Source of the DNA: Streptomyces sp. NRRL B-1140
GTDB taxonomy: Bacteria; Actinomycetota; Actinomycetes; Streptomycetales; Streptomycetaceae
DNA length: 64,000 nucleotides
Assembly (NCBI RefSeq): GCF_001280065.1
Contig: NZ_LGEA01000148.1
Span: forward strand, 62,001-126,000
Reading direction: 5' to 3'
Shown piece by piece: positions 17,255 through 25,825 of this stretch. The translations under genes were made by a program, and so were the position numbers. Positions within the stretch are counted from its first letter, which is position 1, and each line of letters starts with the position of its first letter. The notes beneath the pieces are model-generated. The model was given only the letters and a program-made list of their open reading frames with translations. It did not search any database and was not told the origin of the DNA.

Positions 17255-18292
17255 TCAGGCAGACCCGCGCCGCACCAGCGTCGTCGGCAGCACCACGCTC
17301 GACGGGGGTGCCCCGACGCCCTCCCGCGGGGCGTCCCGGTCGAGGCCGCGCAGCAGCAGGCGGGCCATCAGGCGGCCCATCTCCTCGATGTCCTGACGGA
17401 CCGTCGTGAGCGGCGGGTCGGTCTGGTCCGCGACGGGCCGCATGTCGTCGAAGCCGATGACGGCCACGTCGTCGGGGACGCGGCGGCCGGACGCGCGCAG
17501 GACGCGCAGCGCGCCGGAGGCCATGAGGTCGTTGCCGGCGAACACCGCGTCCAGGTCCGGGCAGCGCTCCAGCAGCTCGCCCATCGCCCGCTCGCCGCCG
17601 GCCGGGGTGAAGTCGCCCTCTGCGATCAGCCGCGGGTCGGCGTCCACCATGACGTCCCGGTAGCCGTCGAGGCGGTCCGCGGCGGAGGTCTGGTCGAGGG
17701 GGCCGGTGATGTGCGCGATCCGGGTGCGGCCGAGTCCTGCCAGGTGCCGTACGGCGTCGCGGGCACCGCCGCGGTTGTCGCTGTCGACGTAGACCACGTC
17801 GCGCCGGTCGCCGCTCCAGCCGGGCCGTCCGCCGAAGACGGTGGGCACACCGGCCCGCTGGATCAGCTCCGGCAGCGGGTCGTCCAGGTGCAGCGAGAAG
17901 ACGAGGGCGCCGTCGACGTGTCCGCCGGCGAGGTAGCGGCCGACCCGGGCGTGGTCGTCCCTGCCCTCGGTGAGCAGCAGCACGAGCTGGTTGTCGTGGG
18001 CGGTGAGTTCTTTGCTGATGCCGCGCAGCTGGAGCGCGAAGAACGGGTCGGCGAAGACCCGGGTCTCCGGTTCGGCGACGACGACCGCCACCGCGTCGTG
18101 ACGCCGGGTCACCAGGGAGCGGGCGGCCTGGTTGGGCACGTACCCGAGTTCCTCCACGGCCTTGCGGACCTTCTCCACGAGGACGTCCCGCACCCCGTCC
18201 CCGCCGTTGACCACGCGGGAGACCGTGGCCCGCGAGACACCCGCCCGGGCGGCCACGGCCTCCAGCGTGGGACGCGGCGCTGTGTCGGTCAC
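17255..18292 (-). CDS. LacI family transcriptional regulator
   Basis: 345 residues. The N-terminal helix-turn-helix PTLEAVAARAGVSRATVSRV and hinge NQAARSLVTRR are classical LacI. The rest is a periplasmic-binding-like sugar domain (AVVVAEPETRVFADPFFALQ, AVFAGNDLMASGALRVL, VAVIGFDDMRPVADQTDPPL). A 14-bp CebR-like palindrome lies 55 nt upstream of the start, so autoregulation is likely. No sugar transporter is adjacent; targets could include the laccase or sugar dehydrogenase genes beyond it, but that is inference. Confidence 0.92.
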   Translation of the reverse strand: MTDTAPRPTLEAVAARAGVSRATVSRVVNGGDGVRDVLVEKVRKAVEELGYVPNQAARSLVTRRHDAVAVVVAEPETRVFADPFFALQLRGISKELTAHDNQLVLLLTEGRDDHARVGRYLAGGHVDGALVFSLHLDDPLPELIQRAGVPTVFGGRPGWSGDRRDVVYVDSDNRGGARDAVRHLAGLGRTRIAHITGPLDQTSAADRLDGYRDVMVDADPRLIAEGDFTPAGGERAMGELLERCPDLDAVFAGNDLMASGALRVLRASGRRVPDDVAVIGFDDMRPVADQTDPPLTTVRQDIEEMGRLMARLLLRGLDRDAPREGVGAPPSSVVLPTTLVRRGSA

Positions 18293-18346
18293 TCAGGGCT
18301 CCTCACCTGCGGCTGCGGACCAGGATAGCCCGGGGACGCAGCGCGG

Positions 18347-18360
18347 TGAGAGCGCTCTCG
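18347..18360. promoter_or_regulatory. LacI/CebR-type operator upstream of lacI-family gene
   Basis: TGAGAGCGCTCTCG contains a perfect 12-bp palindrome (18348-18359) and matches the CebR operator TGGGAGCGCTCCCA at 11 of 14 positions. It lies 55 nt before the start of the LacI-type gene, and the laccase gene converges from the other side. Confidence 0.65.
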
Positions 18361-18395
18361 TGTGTGCCTTCGCGCCTTCGGAGAGGGAGCGCCCG

Positions 18396-19373
18396 TCAGT
18401 GCTCGTGGCCGCCGCCGGGCGGCTCCTGGCCGTGCTCGTGCGGCTCGTGCCCCGGAATGGTCCCGTCCGGCTTCTTCACCAGGAACAGTCCGACCATCCC
18501 CATGTCGGAGTGACTCTGGACATGGCAGTGGTACATCCAGGCGCCGGCGCCGACCCCCTCCCCCGCGATCACCTGGAAACCGAAGGAGTCCGCCGGGCCC
18601 GTGATCTTGTTGTCGATGACCTGGCTGGGGTCCTCGGGGCCGGTCAGCATGCCCGTGCGGTTGTCCGCCCAGCGATGTCCGTGCAAATGGAACGTGTGGT
18701 AGAACTCGCCGTGCGTGATCACGACGAACTCGACGCGATCCCCTACCGTGGCCTCGAAGTCCGGCCCCGAGTGCGGCGGCCGGTTGTTGATGCGCATGTC
18801 GTTGAAGACGACGGTGTGGGTGCGGTCGGGCAGGTCGTCGCCCTCGCGGCGGACGACGACCGCGCCGAAGAGGCCCTTCTGCAGCCCCACGGTGCCGTGT
18901 TCCGTTCCCACGACGTGGTCGTGGTAGTGCCAGTAACCCGCGCTTCCCGAGCGCCAGGTGCCGTCCTTGCGACGTCCGGGGGCATGGGTGCGCCAGGTGT
19001 AGGTGCGGGTGCCGCCCGGCTCGACGTGACTGCGGTTCAGTTTCGTGCCGTCGCTGGTGATCTCGTAGTCGAGGCCGTGGACGTGCAGGCTGACGTCCAC
19101 GTCCATGGTGTTCTCGAACTCGACGTGCAGCGTGTCCCCTTCGTTGAGTTCGATCAGCGGCCCGGGAACGCTCGCCCTGCCCTTCTCCAGGCCATAGCCC
19201 ATCTGCCCGTCGGGGAGCTTCTCGGCGTAGAGCTTGATGCGCTTCACCTCGCCCCCGGCGGGAGCGGTCCTCGCGGGCCCAGCGGCGCTCACGGCCTCCG
19301 GCGCCACGGACAGCGACGTCGCGACGGCCGCGCCGCCCAGCAGGACCCGCCGGTTGAAGCTGCGTCTGTCCAT
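18396..19373 (-). CDS. epoA: Tat-secreted two-domain small laccase (multicopper oxidase, SLAC/EpoA type)
   Basis: 325 residues from the ATG at 19373. The Tat signal is [13 protein letters not shown] followed by a hydrophobic region. Copper motifs are [31 protein letters not shown] and [12 protein letters not shown]. With only two cupredoxin domains, it would form the trimeric two-domain laccase that oxidises phenols and reduces O2 to water. It corresponds to SLAC/EpoA of S. coelicolor and S. griseus, tied to copper-dependent development. A His-rich C-terminal tail ([17 protein letters not shown]) may bind copper. Divergent from the sugar-dehydrogenase operon. Confidence 0.93.
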   Translation of the reverse strand: MDRRSFNRRVLLGGAAVATSLSVAPEAVSAAGPARTAPAGGEVKRIKLYAEKLPDGQMGYGLEKGRASVPGPLIELNEGDTLHVEFENTMDVDVSLHVHGLDYEITSDGTKLNRSHVEPGGTRTYTWRTHAPGRRKDGTWRSGSAGYWHYHDHVVGTEHGTVGLQKGLFGAVVVRREGDDLPDRTHTVVFNDMRINNRPPHSGPDFEATVGDRVEFVVITHGEFYHTFHLHGHRWADNRTGMLTGPEDPSQVIDNKITGPADSFGFQVIAGEGVGAGAWMYHCHVQSHSDMGMVGLFLVKKPDGTIPGHEPHEHGQEPPGGGHEH

Positions 19374-19483
19374 GCGGAACTCCCCACCCTGGTAAGGCAT
19401 TTACGGAGGCGTACCTGTGATGAACCTGTGAGACGGTACCGGCCGCACACCCGTTTATCCACACTCAAGACAAAGTTGGCGCC

Positions 19484-19507
19484 ATACCGGTCATAGGTAT
19501 TGGCGGG
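19484..19507. promoter_or_regulatory. Dyad in the laccase / sugar-dehydrogenase divergent promoter region
   Basis: ATACC-N7-GGTAT (19484-19500) is a perfect 5-bp dyad, flanked by GCC on the left and TGGC on the right, in the 189-nt gap between the two divergent starts. It could be a shared operator. Neither promoter could be assigned with confidence. Confidence 0.3.
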
Positions 19508-19562
19508 ACATGCAAAGGGGTTTAGCTTCCTTGGCGGTGTTGCTGTGACCGAGGAGGTGCCC

Positions 19563-22043
19563 ATGCACTTACGAGGGTTGAGCAAGTCAAGACGCGTCTG
19601 GGCGGCGTCCGTCGCCGCCGGGGCCGTGACCGCCGGGTTGCTGTCGGGCCCCGCCGCGAACGCGCGCCCCTTTCCGGAACCCCCGCTGACAACGATGTCG
19701 ATCAAGTCGCCGCCGGGCGGCGCGAACGTACGGGTGCTGATCTTCCACGGTTCCGCGGCGGCCGGGGAGGAGTCGCCGGTGGTGAACGCCGGGATCGAGG
19801 CCATCGAGGACATCGGCCTGTCGGGCCCGGCGAACCGCCGCTTCACGGTGCGGGCCACCGACGACGCCTCGGTCTTCACCGACGAGACGCGGCTCGGCCG
19901 CTTCAACGCGGTCGTGTTCCTGACCGGCGGGGGCGATGTCCTCGACGCGGAGCAGGAGGCGGGCCTGGAGGCCTACATGGAGGCCGGCGGCGGGTTCGTC
20001 GGCATCCATGACGCGGCGCGCGCGGAGCCGTACTCGGACTGGTTCACCGGGCTGTTGGGCGCCCGTCCGGCCGCGTCGAGCCCCACGGCCGTCCAGCGGG
20101 CGACGGTGGAGGTCGGCGACCGCGGGCACCCCGCCACCAAGGGCCTGCCGGTGCAGTGGAAACGCCCGGACCGGTGGCTGAACTGGGTGAAGAACCCCTC
20201 CGGCGACGTGCACACGGTGGCCCGGGTCCGCGAGTCGACGTACCGGCCGGGCACGGGCTCCAACGGCTGGGACCATCCGGTGAGCTGGTGCCGTGACTAC
20301 GACGGCGGCCGTTCCTTCTACACGGGCATGGGCGGGACGGTGTCGTCGTACGACGAGACCGACTTCCGCGACCATCTGCGCGGCGCGCTGATGTGGACGA
20401 CCCGGCTGGAGCAGGCCGACTGCAAGGCGACCATCAACGCCAACTACGCGGCGGAGCGGCTGACCAGGCCCAACCAGCCCGGGCAGAACGACCAGATCGG
20501 CGAGCCGCACGGGATGGTCACCGCGCCCGACGGCAGGGTGTTCTACATCGGCCGGGGCGGTGCGGACTCCTCGCAGCCGGTGGTCACCGACTGGAACAAC
20601 CCCGACATCGGCAAGGGCAGGGGCGAGATCCACGTCTACGACCCGAAGACCAAGCAGGTCACCCTGGCCGGGGCGCTCACCGTCTTCGGCAACAAGGGCG
20701 GCGGTGACGAACTGGTCAAGGTCGAGGAGGGGCTGCTGGGCATCGAGCTGGACCCGCGGTTCGCGCAGAACGGCTGGGTGTATCTGCACTACACGCCGCA
20801 CGAGCGGATCAACCGCGAGACACGGATGGCGGAGCGGCGGGTCTCCCGGTTCACGCTCGACCGGACCACGAACAAGCTGGACCTGGCCGGCGAGAAGGTG
20901 CTGCTGAAGTGGCCGGTGCAAATCCACAGTTGCTGCCACGCGGGCGGCGGAATGGCGTGGGACTCCAAGGGCAACCTGTACATCGCCACCGGTGACAACA
21001 ACTCCAGCGGCTTCAGCTCCGGTTACTCGGGCAACAACCCGGAGCCGAACTACAAGGGCGTCTCCTTCGCGGACGCGCGCCGCACCGCGGGCAACACCAA
21101 CAACCTCAACGGCAAGATCCTGCGCATCCATCCGGAGCCGGACGGGACGTACACCCTCCCCCAGGGCAACCTCTTCACCGGCAGGGAGCCCGACGAGGGC
21201 GGCGGCAAGACGCGCGGCGAGATCTACGTGATGGGCGTCCGCAACCCGGCGCGCATCTCCGTCGACCCGTCCACCGACGTGCTCTACGCGGGCTGGGTCG
21301 GACCGGACGCGAGCGCGCCCTCGACGACCTGGGGTCCGGCGAAGTACGACACCTTCGCCGCCATCACCGAGGCCGGCAACCGCGGCTGGCCGTACTGCAT
21401 GGGCAACAAACAGCCCTACCGGGACCGCAATCTGCCGGACCCGTCCAAGCCGCTGGGCTGGTACGACTGCGACCACCCGAAGAACGAGTCGCCGAACAAC
21501 GACGGGCTGGTCAATCTGCCGCCGGTGACCGGCAACAACATCTGGTACTCGCCCTCGGGCGGCGGCCCGGACTACCCGCGGGACGCGAACGGCGTGCCGT
21601 CGTACAAGCCTGCGGAGGCCACCTACCGGCTGCCCTGGCTGAAGGGCGGCGGGCAGGCCGCGATGAACGGGCCGGTCTACCGGTACGGCACGATCGCGGC
21701 CGACAGTGCCGTGAAGTGGCCGGCGTACTGGGACGGCAAGTGGTTCGTCGGTGACTTCTACGACGCCGACCAGCCGCGCAACGCGGTGCTCATGGACCCG
21801 AAGACGCAGGGAGACGGTGGTCTGCCGGTGCACGCGGAGTCGCTGAAGAAGATCGTGCCGGTCGGCAACGACGGCATCAGGAACCTGATGGACTGGAAGT
21901 TCGGCCCGGACGGCGCGCTGTACGTCCTCGACTACGGGCGCGGCTTCTTCACCTCCGACTCCAAGTCGGCGCTGTGGCGGGTCACCTACAAGGGCGGCGG
22001 GCCTACGCCGGCCGTCAGCCAGTTGGCGAGGGGGACCGAGTGA
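19563..22043 (+). CDS. Secreted ThuA-domain / PQQ-type sugar dehydrogenase fusion protein
   Basis: 826 residues from the ATG at 19563, preceded by GAGGAGG. Residues 1-35 are a signal peptide. Residues about 55-270 are a ThuA-like domain (VRVLIFHGSAAAGEE, VVFLTGGGDVLDAEQEAGLE, AGGGFVGIHDAARAEPY), a flavodoxin-like fold found with keto-sugar metabolism. Residues about 290-815 are a six-bladed glucose/sorbosone dehydrogenase-type propeller (EPHGMVTAPDGRVFYIGRGG, ELDPRFAQNGWVYLHY, IHSCCHAGGGMAWDSKGNLY, MGVRNPARISVDP). The expected reaction is PQQ-dependent sugar oxidation outside the cell. The stop overlaps the start of the next gene. Substrate unknown. Confidence 0.88.
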   Translation: MHLRGLSKSRRVWAASVAAGAVTAGLLSGPAANARPFPEPPLTTMSIKSPPGGANVRVLIFHGSAAAGEESPVVNAGIEAIEDIGLSGPANRRFTVRATDDASVFTDETRLGRFNAVVFLTGGGDVLDAEQEAGLEAYMEAGGGFVGIHDAARAEPYSDWFTGLLGARPAASSPTAVQRATVEVGDRGHPATKGLPVQWKRPDRWLNWVKNPSGDVHTVARVRESTYRPGTGSNGWDHPVSWCRDYDGGRSFYTGMGGTVSSYDETDFRDHLRGALMWTTRLEQADCKATINANYAAERLTRPNQPGQNDQIGEPHGMVTAPDGRVFYIGRGGADSSQPVVTDWNNPDIGKGRGEIHVYDPKTKQVTLAGALTVFGNKGGGDELVKVEEGLLGIELDPRFAQNGWVYLHYTPHERINRETRMAERRVSRFTLDRTTNKLDLAGEKVLLKWPVQIHSCCHAGGGMAWDSKGNLYIATGDNNSSGFSSGYSGNNPEPNYKGVSFADARRTAGNTNNLNGKILRIHPEPDGTYTLPQGNLFTGREPDEGGGKTRGEIYVMGVRNPARISVDPSTDVLYAGWVGPDASAPSTTWGPAKYDTFAAITEAGNRGWPYCMGNKQPYRDRNLPDPSKPLGWYDCDHPKNESPNNDGLVNLPPVTGNNIWYSPSGGGPDYPRDANGVPSYKPAEATYRLPWLKGGGQAAMNGPVYRYGTIAADSAVKWPAYWDGKWFVGDFYDADQPRNAVLMDPKTQGDGGLPVHAESLKKIVPVGNDGIRNLMDWKFGPDGALYVLDYGRGFFTSDSKSALWRVTYKGGGPTPAVSQLARGTE

Positions 22044-24235
22044 TCCGGCAACGAAGAGTCTGGGCCGCCCTGCTGGCCGCCCTGCTGATGATGCTCGGCG
22101 TGCAGGCGCTGCCCGCCGCCGGGCAGCCGGAGACGAAGGCGGCCGCCGACCAGGTGCTGACCTGGACGGCCGGCAACGACATCGACAGGTACCTCTCGGC
22201 ACCGAGGACCGCGGTCGCCGGTGCCGCCACGATCGTCTTCGAGAACAGCGCGGCCACCGGCAACACCACGGGCATGCCGCACACGCTGACGTTCGTGACC
22301 AGCGACCCCGAGTTCAACAGCGACGTGCAGCTCAACATCCTGGCCAACCCCAACGACGCCCGGGGCGGCAGGCACACCGCCCAGGTGACGCTCACGCCCG
22401 GCCGGTACTTCTACCACTGCACGATCCCCGGCCACGGCCAGATGCAGGGCATCCTGACGGTGACCGAGGCGACGGGCGGGGACACCACCGCGCCCGAGAC
22501 GTCGGCGCACGTGAGCGGCACGCAGAACGCGCAGGGCGAGTACGTCGGCTCGGCGAGCGTGGCGCTGCACGCCACCGACGAGGGCGGCTCCGGCGTCGAG
22601 CGGATCGAGTACGCGATCGGTGACGCGGGTGCCTGGCAGCCGTACACCACGCCGGTCGTCGTCGACCAGGTCGGCAGCCACACGGTCCGCTACCGGGCGT
22701 TCGACAAAGCGGGGAACGTCTCCGCCGAGAAGAGCGCCGCGTTCACCGTCGTCGCTCCCCAGTCGGACGACACCACCGCGCCGGAGACCTCGGCGACGGT
22801 GAGCGGGGAGCGCGACGCCGGCGGGGCGTACATCGACATGGCGACGGTCACCGTCTCTGCCTCCGACACGGGGACCGGGGTCAACACGATCGAGTACGCG
22901 ATCGGCTCCGGCGCCTGGCAGCCGTACGCCGGGCCCGTGATGGTCCACCAGGTGGGTGAGCACACCGTCCGCTACCGGGCCACCGACAAGGCGGGCAACG
23001 TGGCGGCGGAGAAGAGCGTGCGGTTCACGGTCGTCGCGGCGCCACCCGCGGACACCACCCCGCCGGTGACCGGCGTGATCGTGGAGGGCACGAAGAACGC
23101 GAGCGGCGCGTACGTCAACAGCGCCCGGGCGACCGTCACGGCCACCGACGCGCACGGCTCGGGCGTCGACAGGATCGAGTACTCGCTCGACGGCGGACCC
23201 TACCTGGCGTACTCGGCGCCGGTCGTGGTCGACCGGGCGGGTGCGCACACCCTGGCCTACCGGGCGACGGACAAGGCCGGCAACACCGCGGCGGCCCGCA
23301 CGGTGACCTTCACGGTCGTCTCCGGACAGGTCCCGGCACCGGACTGCCCCGAGTACGACGAGCGGCTGACGGTGATCGTCGGCACGGTCGACTCGGGCGT
23401 GCGCAACCGGGTCACGGACAACCGCTGCCGGATCGGCGAGCTGATCGAGGACGAGAAGGAGTGGACGTCCCAGGCGCTGTTCCTCAAGCACGTGAACTCC
23501 GTCCTGGACGCGCTGCTGAAGGAAGGGGTGGTCGACGAGCGGGAGTCCACGGCGATCCGCAAGGCCGCCCGGCAGTCGGGCATCGGCAGGCCGGGGCAGA
23601 CCGAGGGCTACCGCTCGCTCTTCGACGGCACCGCGGAGTCCCTCGCCAAGTGGCAGCAGGTGGGCGGCGGTTCCTTCGGGCTGAACCCGGACGGGACGAT
23701 CACCTCCGGCACCACCACGCCCGGCATGGGCATGCTGTGGTTCCCGCAGCGCAAGTACGGCGACTTCTCGCTGAAGCTCCAGTGGCGGGACGACGCCCCG
23801 GGCACCGGCAACGCCAACTCCGGTGTCTTCGTGCGCTTCCCGTGGGTCCACGACCACCCGGAGGAGTCGCGCCCGGAGTGGGTCGCCGTCAAGTACGGGC
23901 ACGAGGTGCAGGTGCTCGACCGGCCCGACGGCGACCTGTACAAGACCGGCTCGGTCTACGGTTTCGACCGCGTCGGCCTCGCCGGTGCCGGCGTGACGCA
24001 GAAGGGCACCTGGAACGACTACGAGATCCGGGTGGAGGGCCAGCACTTCTCGGTGCTGCGCAACGGTGTGCTGATCAACGAGTTCGACAACACCGGCGGC
24101 CAGGAGTTCAGTCCGCCCCGCTCGGACGACCCGGGCACGGACGGGCGACGGTTCGCCTCCGGCTACATCGGGCTCCAGGTGCACGGCACGACGGATGTCG
24201 TCTCGTACCGGGACATCCGGATCAAAGAGCTGTAG
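22040..24235 (+). CDS. Secreted cupredoxin / OmpL47-like repeat / DUF1080 protein
   Basis: 731 residues, GTG start overlapping the previous stop by 4 nt. After a signal peptide (1-28), residues 38-143 form a cupredoxin with a complete type-1 copper set: His81 and C-x4-H-x2-M at Cys127, His132 and Met135. Three OmpL47-like beta repeats follow (about 148-237, 243-333, 338-427), each with IEYAIG or IEYSLDGG and TDKAGN/FDKAGN. A helical linker (437-515) leads to a DUF1080 / 3-keto-disaccharide hydrolase concanavalin-like domain (523-731, GYRSLFDG to SYRDIRIKEL). Coupling to the dehydrogenase implies one extracellular pathway. Confidence 0.87.
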   Translation: MIRQRRVWAALLAALLMMLGVQALPAAGQPETKAAADQVLTWTAGNDIDRYLSAPRTAVAGAATIVFENSAATGNTTGMPHTLTFVTSDPEFNSDVQLNILANPNDARGGRHTAQVTLTPGRYFYHCTIPGHGQMQGILTVTEATGGDTTAPETSAHVSGTQNAQGEYVGSASVALHATDEGGSGVERIEYAIGDAGAWQPYTTPVVVDQVGSHTVRYRAFDKAGNVSAEKSAAFTVVAPQSDDTTAPETSATVSGERDAGGAYIDMATVTVSASDTGTGVNTIEYAIGSGAWQPYAGPVMVHQVGEHTVRYRATDKAGNVAAEKSVRFTVVAAPPADTTPPVTGVIVEGTKNASGAYVNSARATVTATDAHGSGVDRIEYSLDGGPYLAYSAPVVVDRAGAHTLAYRATDKAGNTAAARTVTFTVVSGQVPAPDCPEYDERLTVIVGTVDSGVRNRVTDNRCRIGELIEDEKEWTSQALFLKHVNSVLDALLKEGVVDERESTAIRKAARQSGIGRPGQTEGYRSLFDGTAESLAKWQQVGGGSFGLNPDGTITSGTTTPGMGMLWFPQRKYGDFSLKLQWRDDAPGTGNANSGVFVRFPWVHDHPEESRPEWVAVKYGHEVQVLDRPDGDLYKTGSVYGFDRVGLAGAGVTQKGTWNDYEIRVEGQHFSVLRNGVLINEFDNTGGQEFSPPRSDDPGTDGRRFASGYIGLQVHGTTDVVSYRDIRIKEL

Positions 24236-25253
24236 GGGGCTCCTTCTCCTTGCGGGCCCTGCTCGGCTGTACCCGCCTGGGCTCCCCCGGCATCTTCGGA
24301 TACTCGGGCGGGTACGGCAGATCGCCCAGTCCGTGGTCGTGTTCGTCGCGGCGGGCGAGGTCGAGCAGGGCTTCGAGGGAGTAGCGCTTGTCGTCCATGT
24401 CCGCGTGCACGTCGCCGAGTTCGGCGAAGCGTGCGGGCATGGTCGCGAGGTCGAAGTCCTGGGGGTGCGCGATGCCTACCTCCTCCCAGCGCAGGGGCGC
24501 GGAGACGGGGGCGTGCGGGCGTGGGCGTACGGAATAGGCGGAGGCGATCGTGCGGTCGCGGGCCGTCTGGTTGTAGTCGATGAAGATGCGCTTGCCGCGT
24601 TCCTCCTTCCACCACTTGATGGTGACCTGTTCCGGCATCCGCCGTTCCATCTCCCGGCCGACGGCGATGGCGGCGCGCCGGACCTGGGTGAAGGTCCAGC
24701 TCGGTTCGATGGGCACGAACACGTGCAGGCCCCGGCCGCCCGAGGTCTTGGGGAAGCCGCGCAGCCCGCCGAACTCGTCGAGCACCTGGCGCAGTTCGTG
24801 GGCGGCGCGGGCGGCGTCGTCGTAGTCCGTGCCGGGCTGCGGGTCGAGGTCGATGCGGAGTTCGTCCGGGTGGTCGACGTCGTCGCGGCGCACCGGCCAG
24901 GGGTGGAAGGTGAGGGTGCCGAACTGGGCGGCCCACACCACCGCTCCGGCCTCGGTGGGGCACATCTCGTCGGCGCTGCGGCCGCTGGGGAAGGTGATGT
25001 GCGCGGTCGGAATCCAGTCGGGCATGTTCTTCGGCGCCCGCTTCTGGAAGAAGTTCTCCCCGGTCACGCCCTCCGGGTAGCGCTCCAGGGTGGTCGGCCG
25101 GTCGCGCAGGGCGCGCAGGATGCCGGGGCCGACGGCGATGTAGTAGCGGGCCAGGTCCAGCTTGGTGAAGCCGCGCTCCGGGAAGAAGACCTTGTCCGGG
25201 CTGGACAGCCGTACGGTCCGGCCGCCGACCTCCAGTTCCACCGCGTCACCCAT
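24222..25253 (-). CDS. polR: LigD-type polymerase/primase domain protein (NHEJ polymerase)
   Basis: 343 residues from the ATG at 25253. Stand-alone homologue of the LigD polymerase domain, an archaeo-eukaryotic primase fold that fills gaps and adds nucleotides at DNA breaks. Metal-binding acidic motif LRIDLDPQPGTDY, the SGGRGLHVFVPI catalytic His motif, KWWKEERGKRIFIDYNQTARD and the terminal DFDLATMPAR segment are all present. The 343-residue length adds about 50 Lys/Arg/Pro-rich residues at the C-terminus. Ku and a nuclease domain are not nearby; ligase ligC lies 1.6 kb away. The symbol follows S. ambofaciens usage, from memory. Confidence 0.85.
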   Translation of the reverse strand: MGDAVELEVGGRTVRLSSPDKVFFPERGFTKLDLARYYIAVGPGILRALRDRPTTLERYPEGVTGENFFQKRAPKNMPDWIPTAHITFPSGRSADEMCPTEAGAVVWAAQFGTLTFHPWPVRRDDVDHPDELRIDLDPQPGTDYDDAARAAHELRQVLDEFGGLRGFPKTSGGRGLHVFVPIEPSWTFTQVRRAAIAVGREMERRMPEQVTIKWWKEERGKRIFIDYNQTARDRTIASAYSVRPRPHAPVSAPLRWEEVGIAHPQDFDLATMPARFAELGDVHADMDDKRYSLEALLDLARRDEHDHGLGDLPYPPEYPKMPGEPRRVQPSRARKEKEPPTAL

Positions 25254-25825
25254 GCCCGCCACGGTAGGCGCAGGGCGCGGACCTCGCACATCGGCCGAGC
25301 ATGAACGTTTCGCCACTTCACCCCGGATTTTCCGGCGCCTCTTGAAGCGGGTCGGCCACCCATTCCTCCGCCGTGCAACGCTCCACCCGCACGTGCCGGA
25401 AGCACATTCCCGGCCCGCGGCGAATCTCGCACACCTGCCGTCGCATCCCCTGCGAGCCAATACTCGGGCGGCATGTACATGTTAAAAGCAGAATGGGTAG
25501 CAGTGCATGTCTAAACCAAGGGCCGCCTAACGGCGAAAATTGGCCAAGATCCTGCCGCGACCAGGCATGACAGCACCTCGCGGCATCGATGGCCTGAAGT
25601 CATACGGCACCCAGAATGCGAGACCCAACAAAAAACCAGAACGCGTTTTGGAGTCCCTCGATCAAGCAAGTATGACGCCCTACTAAAACGCCGGACTTCA
25701 CGGAATGTGCCGTCGCTCACACGAGATCGAATTACGTTTCTCATTTCACGCGACTGCCTGATAGGAGAAAGGCAGGACGCGTAACGCCGCTCAGTGTCGA
25801 GCGGCGGGAGAAGGGACACGCCGCA
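25254..25825. other. AT-richer intergenic stretch without a recognised gene
   Basis: About 570 nt between the NHEJ polymerase and the membrane-anchored gene at 25826. From about 25470 to 25760 the base composition is clearly lower in GC than anything around it, with runs such as AACAAAAAACCAG. No open frame there shows Streptomyces codon bias. GAGAAGGG (25808-25815) is the ribosome site of the next gene. It looks like acquired or non-coding DNA. Confidence 0.5.
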
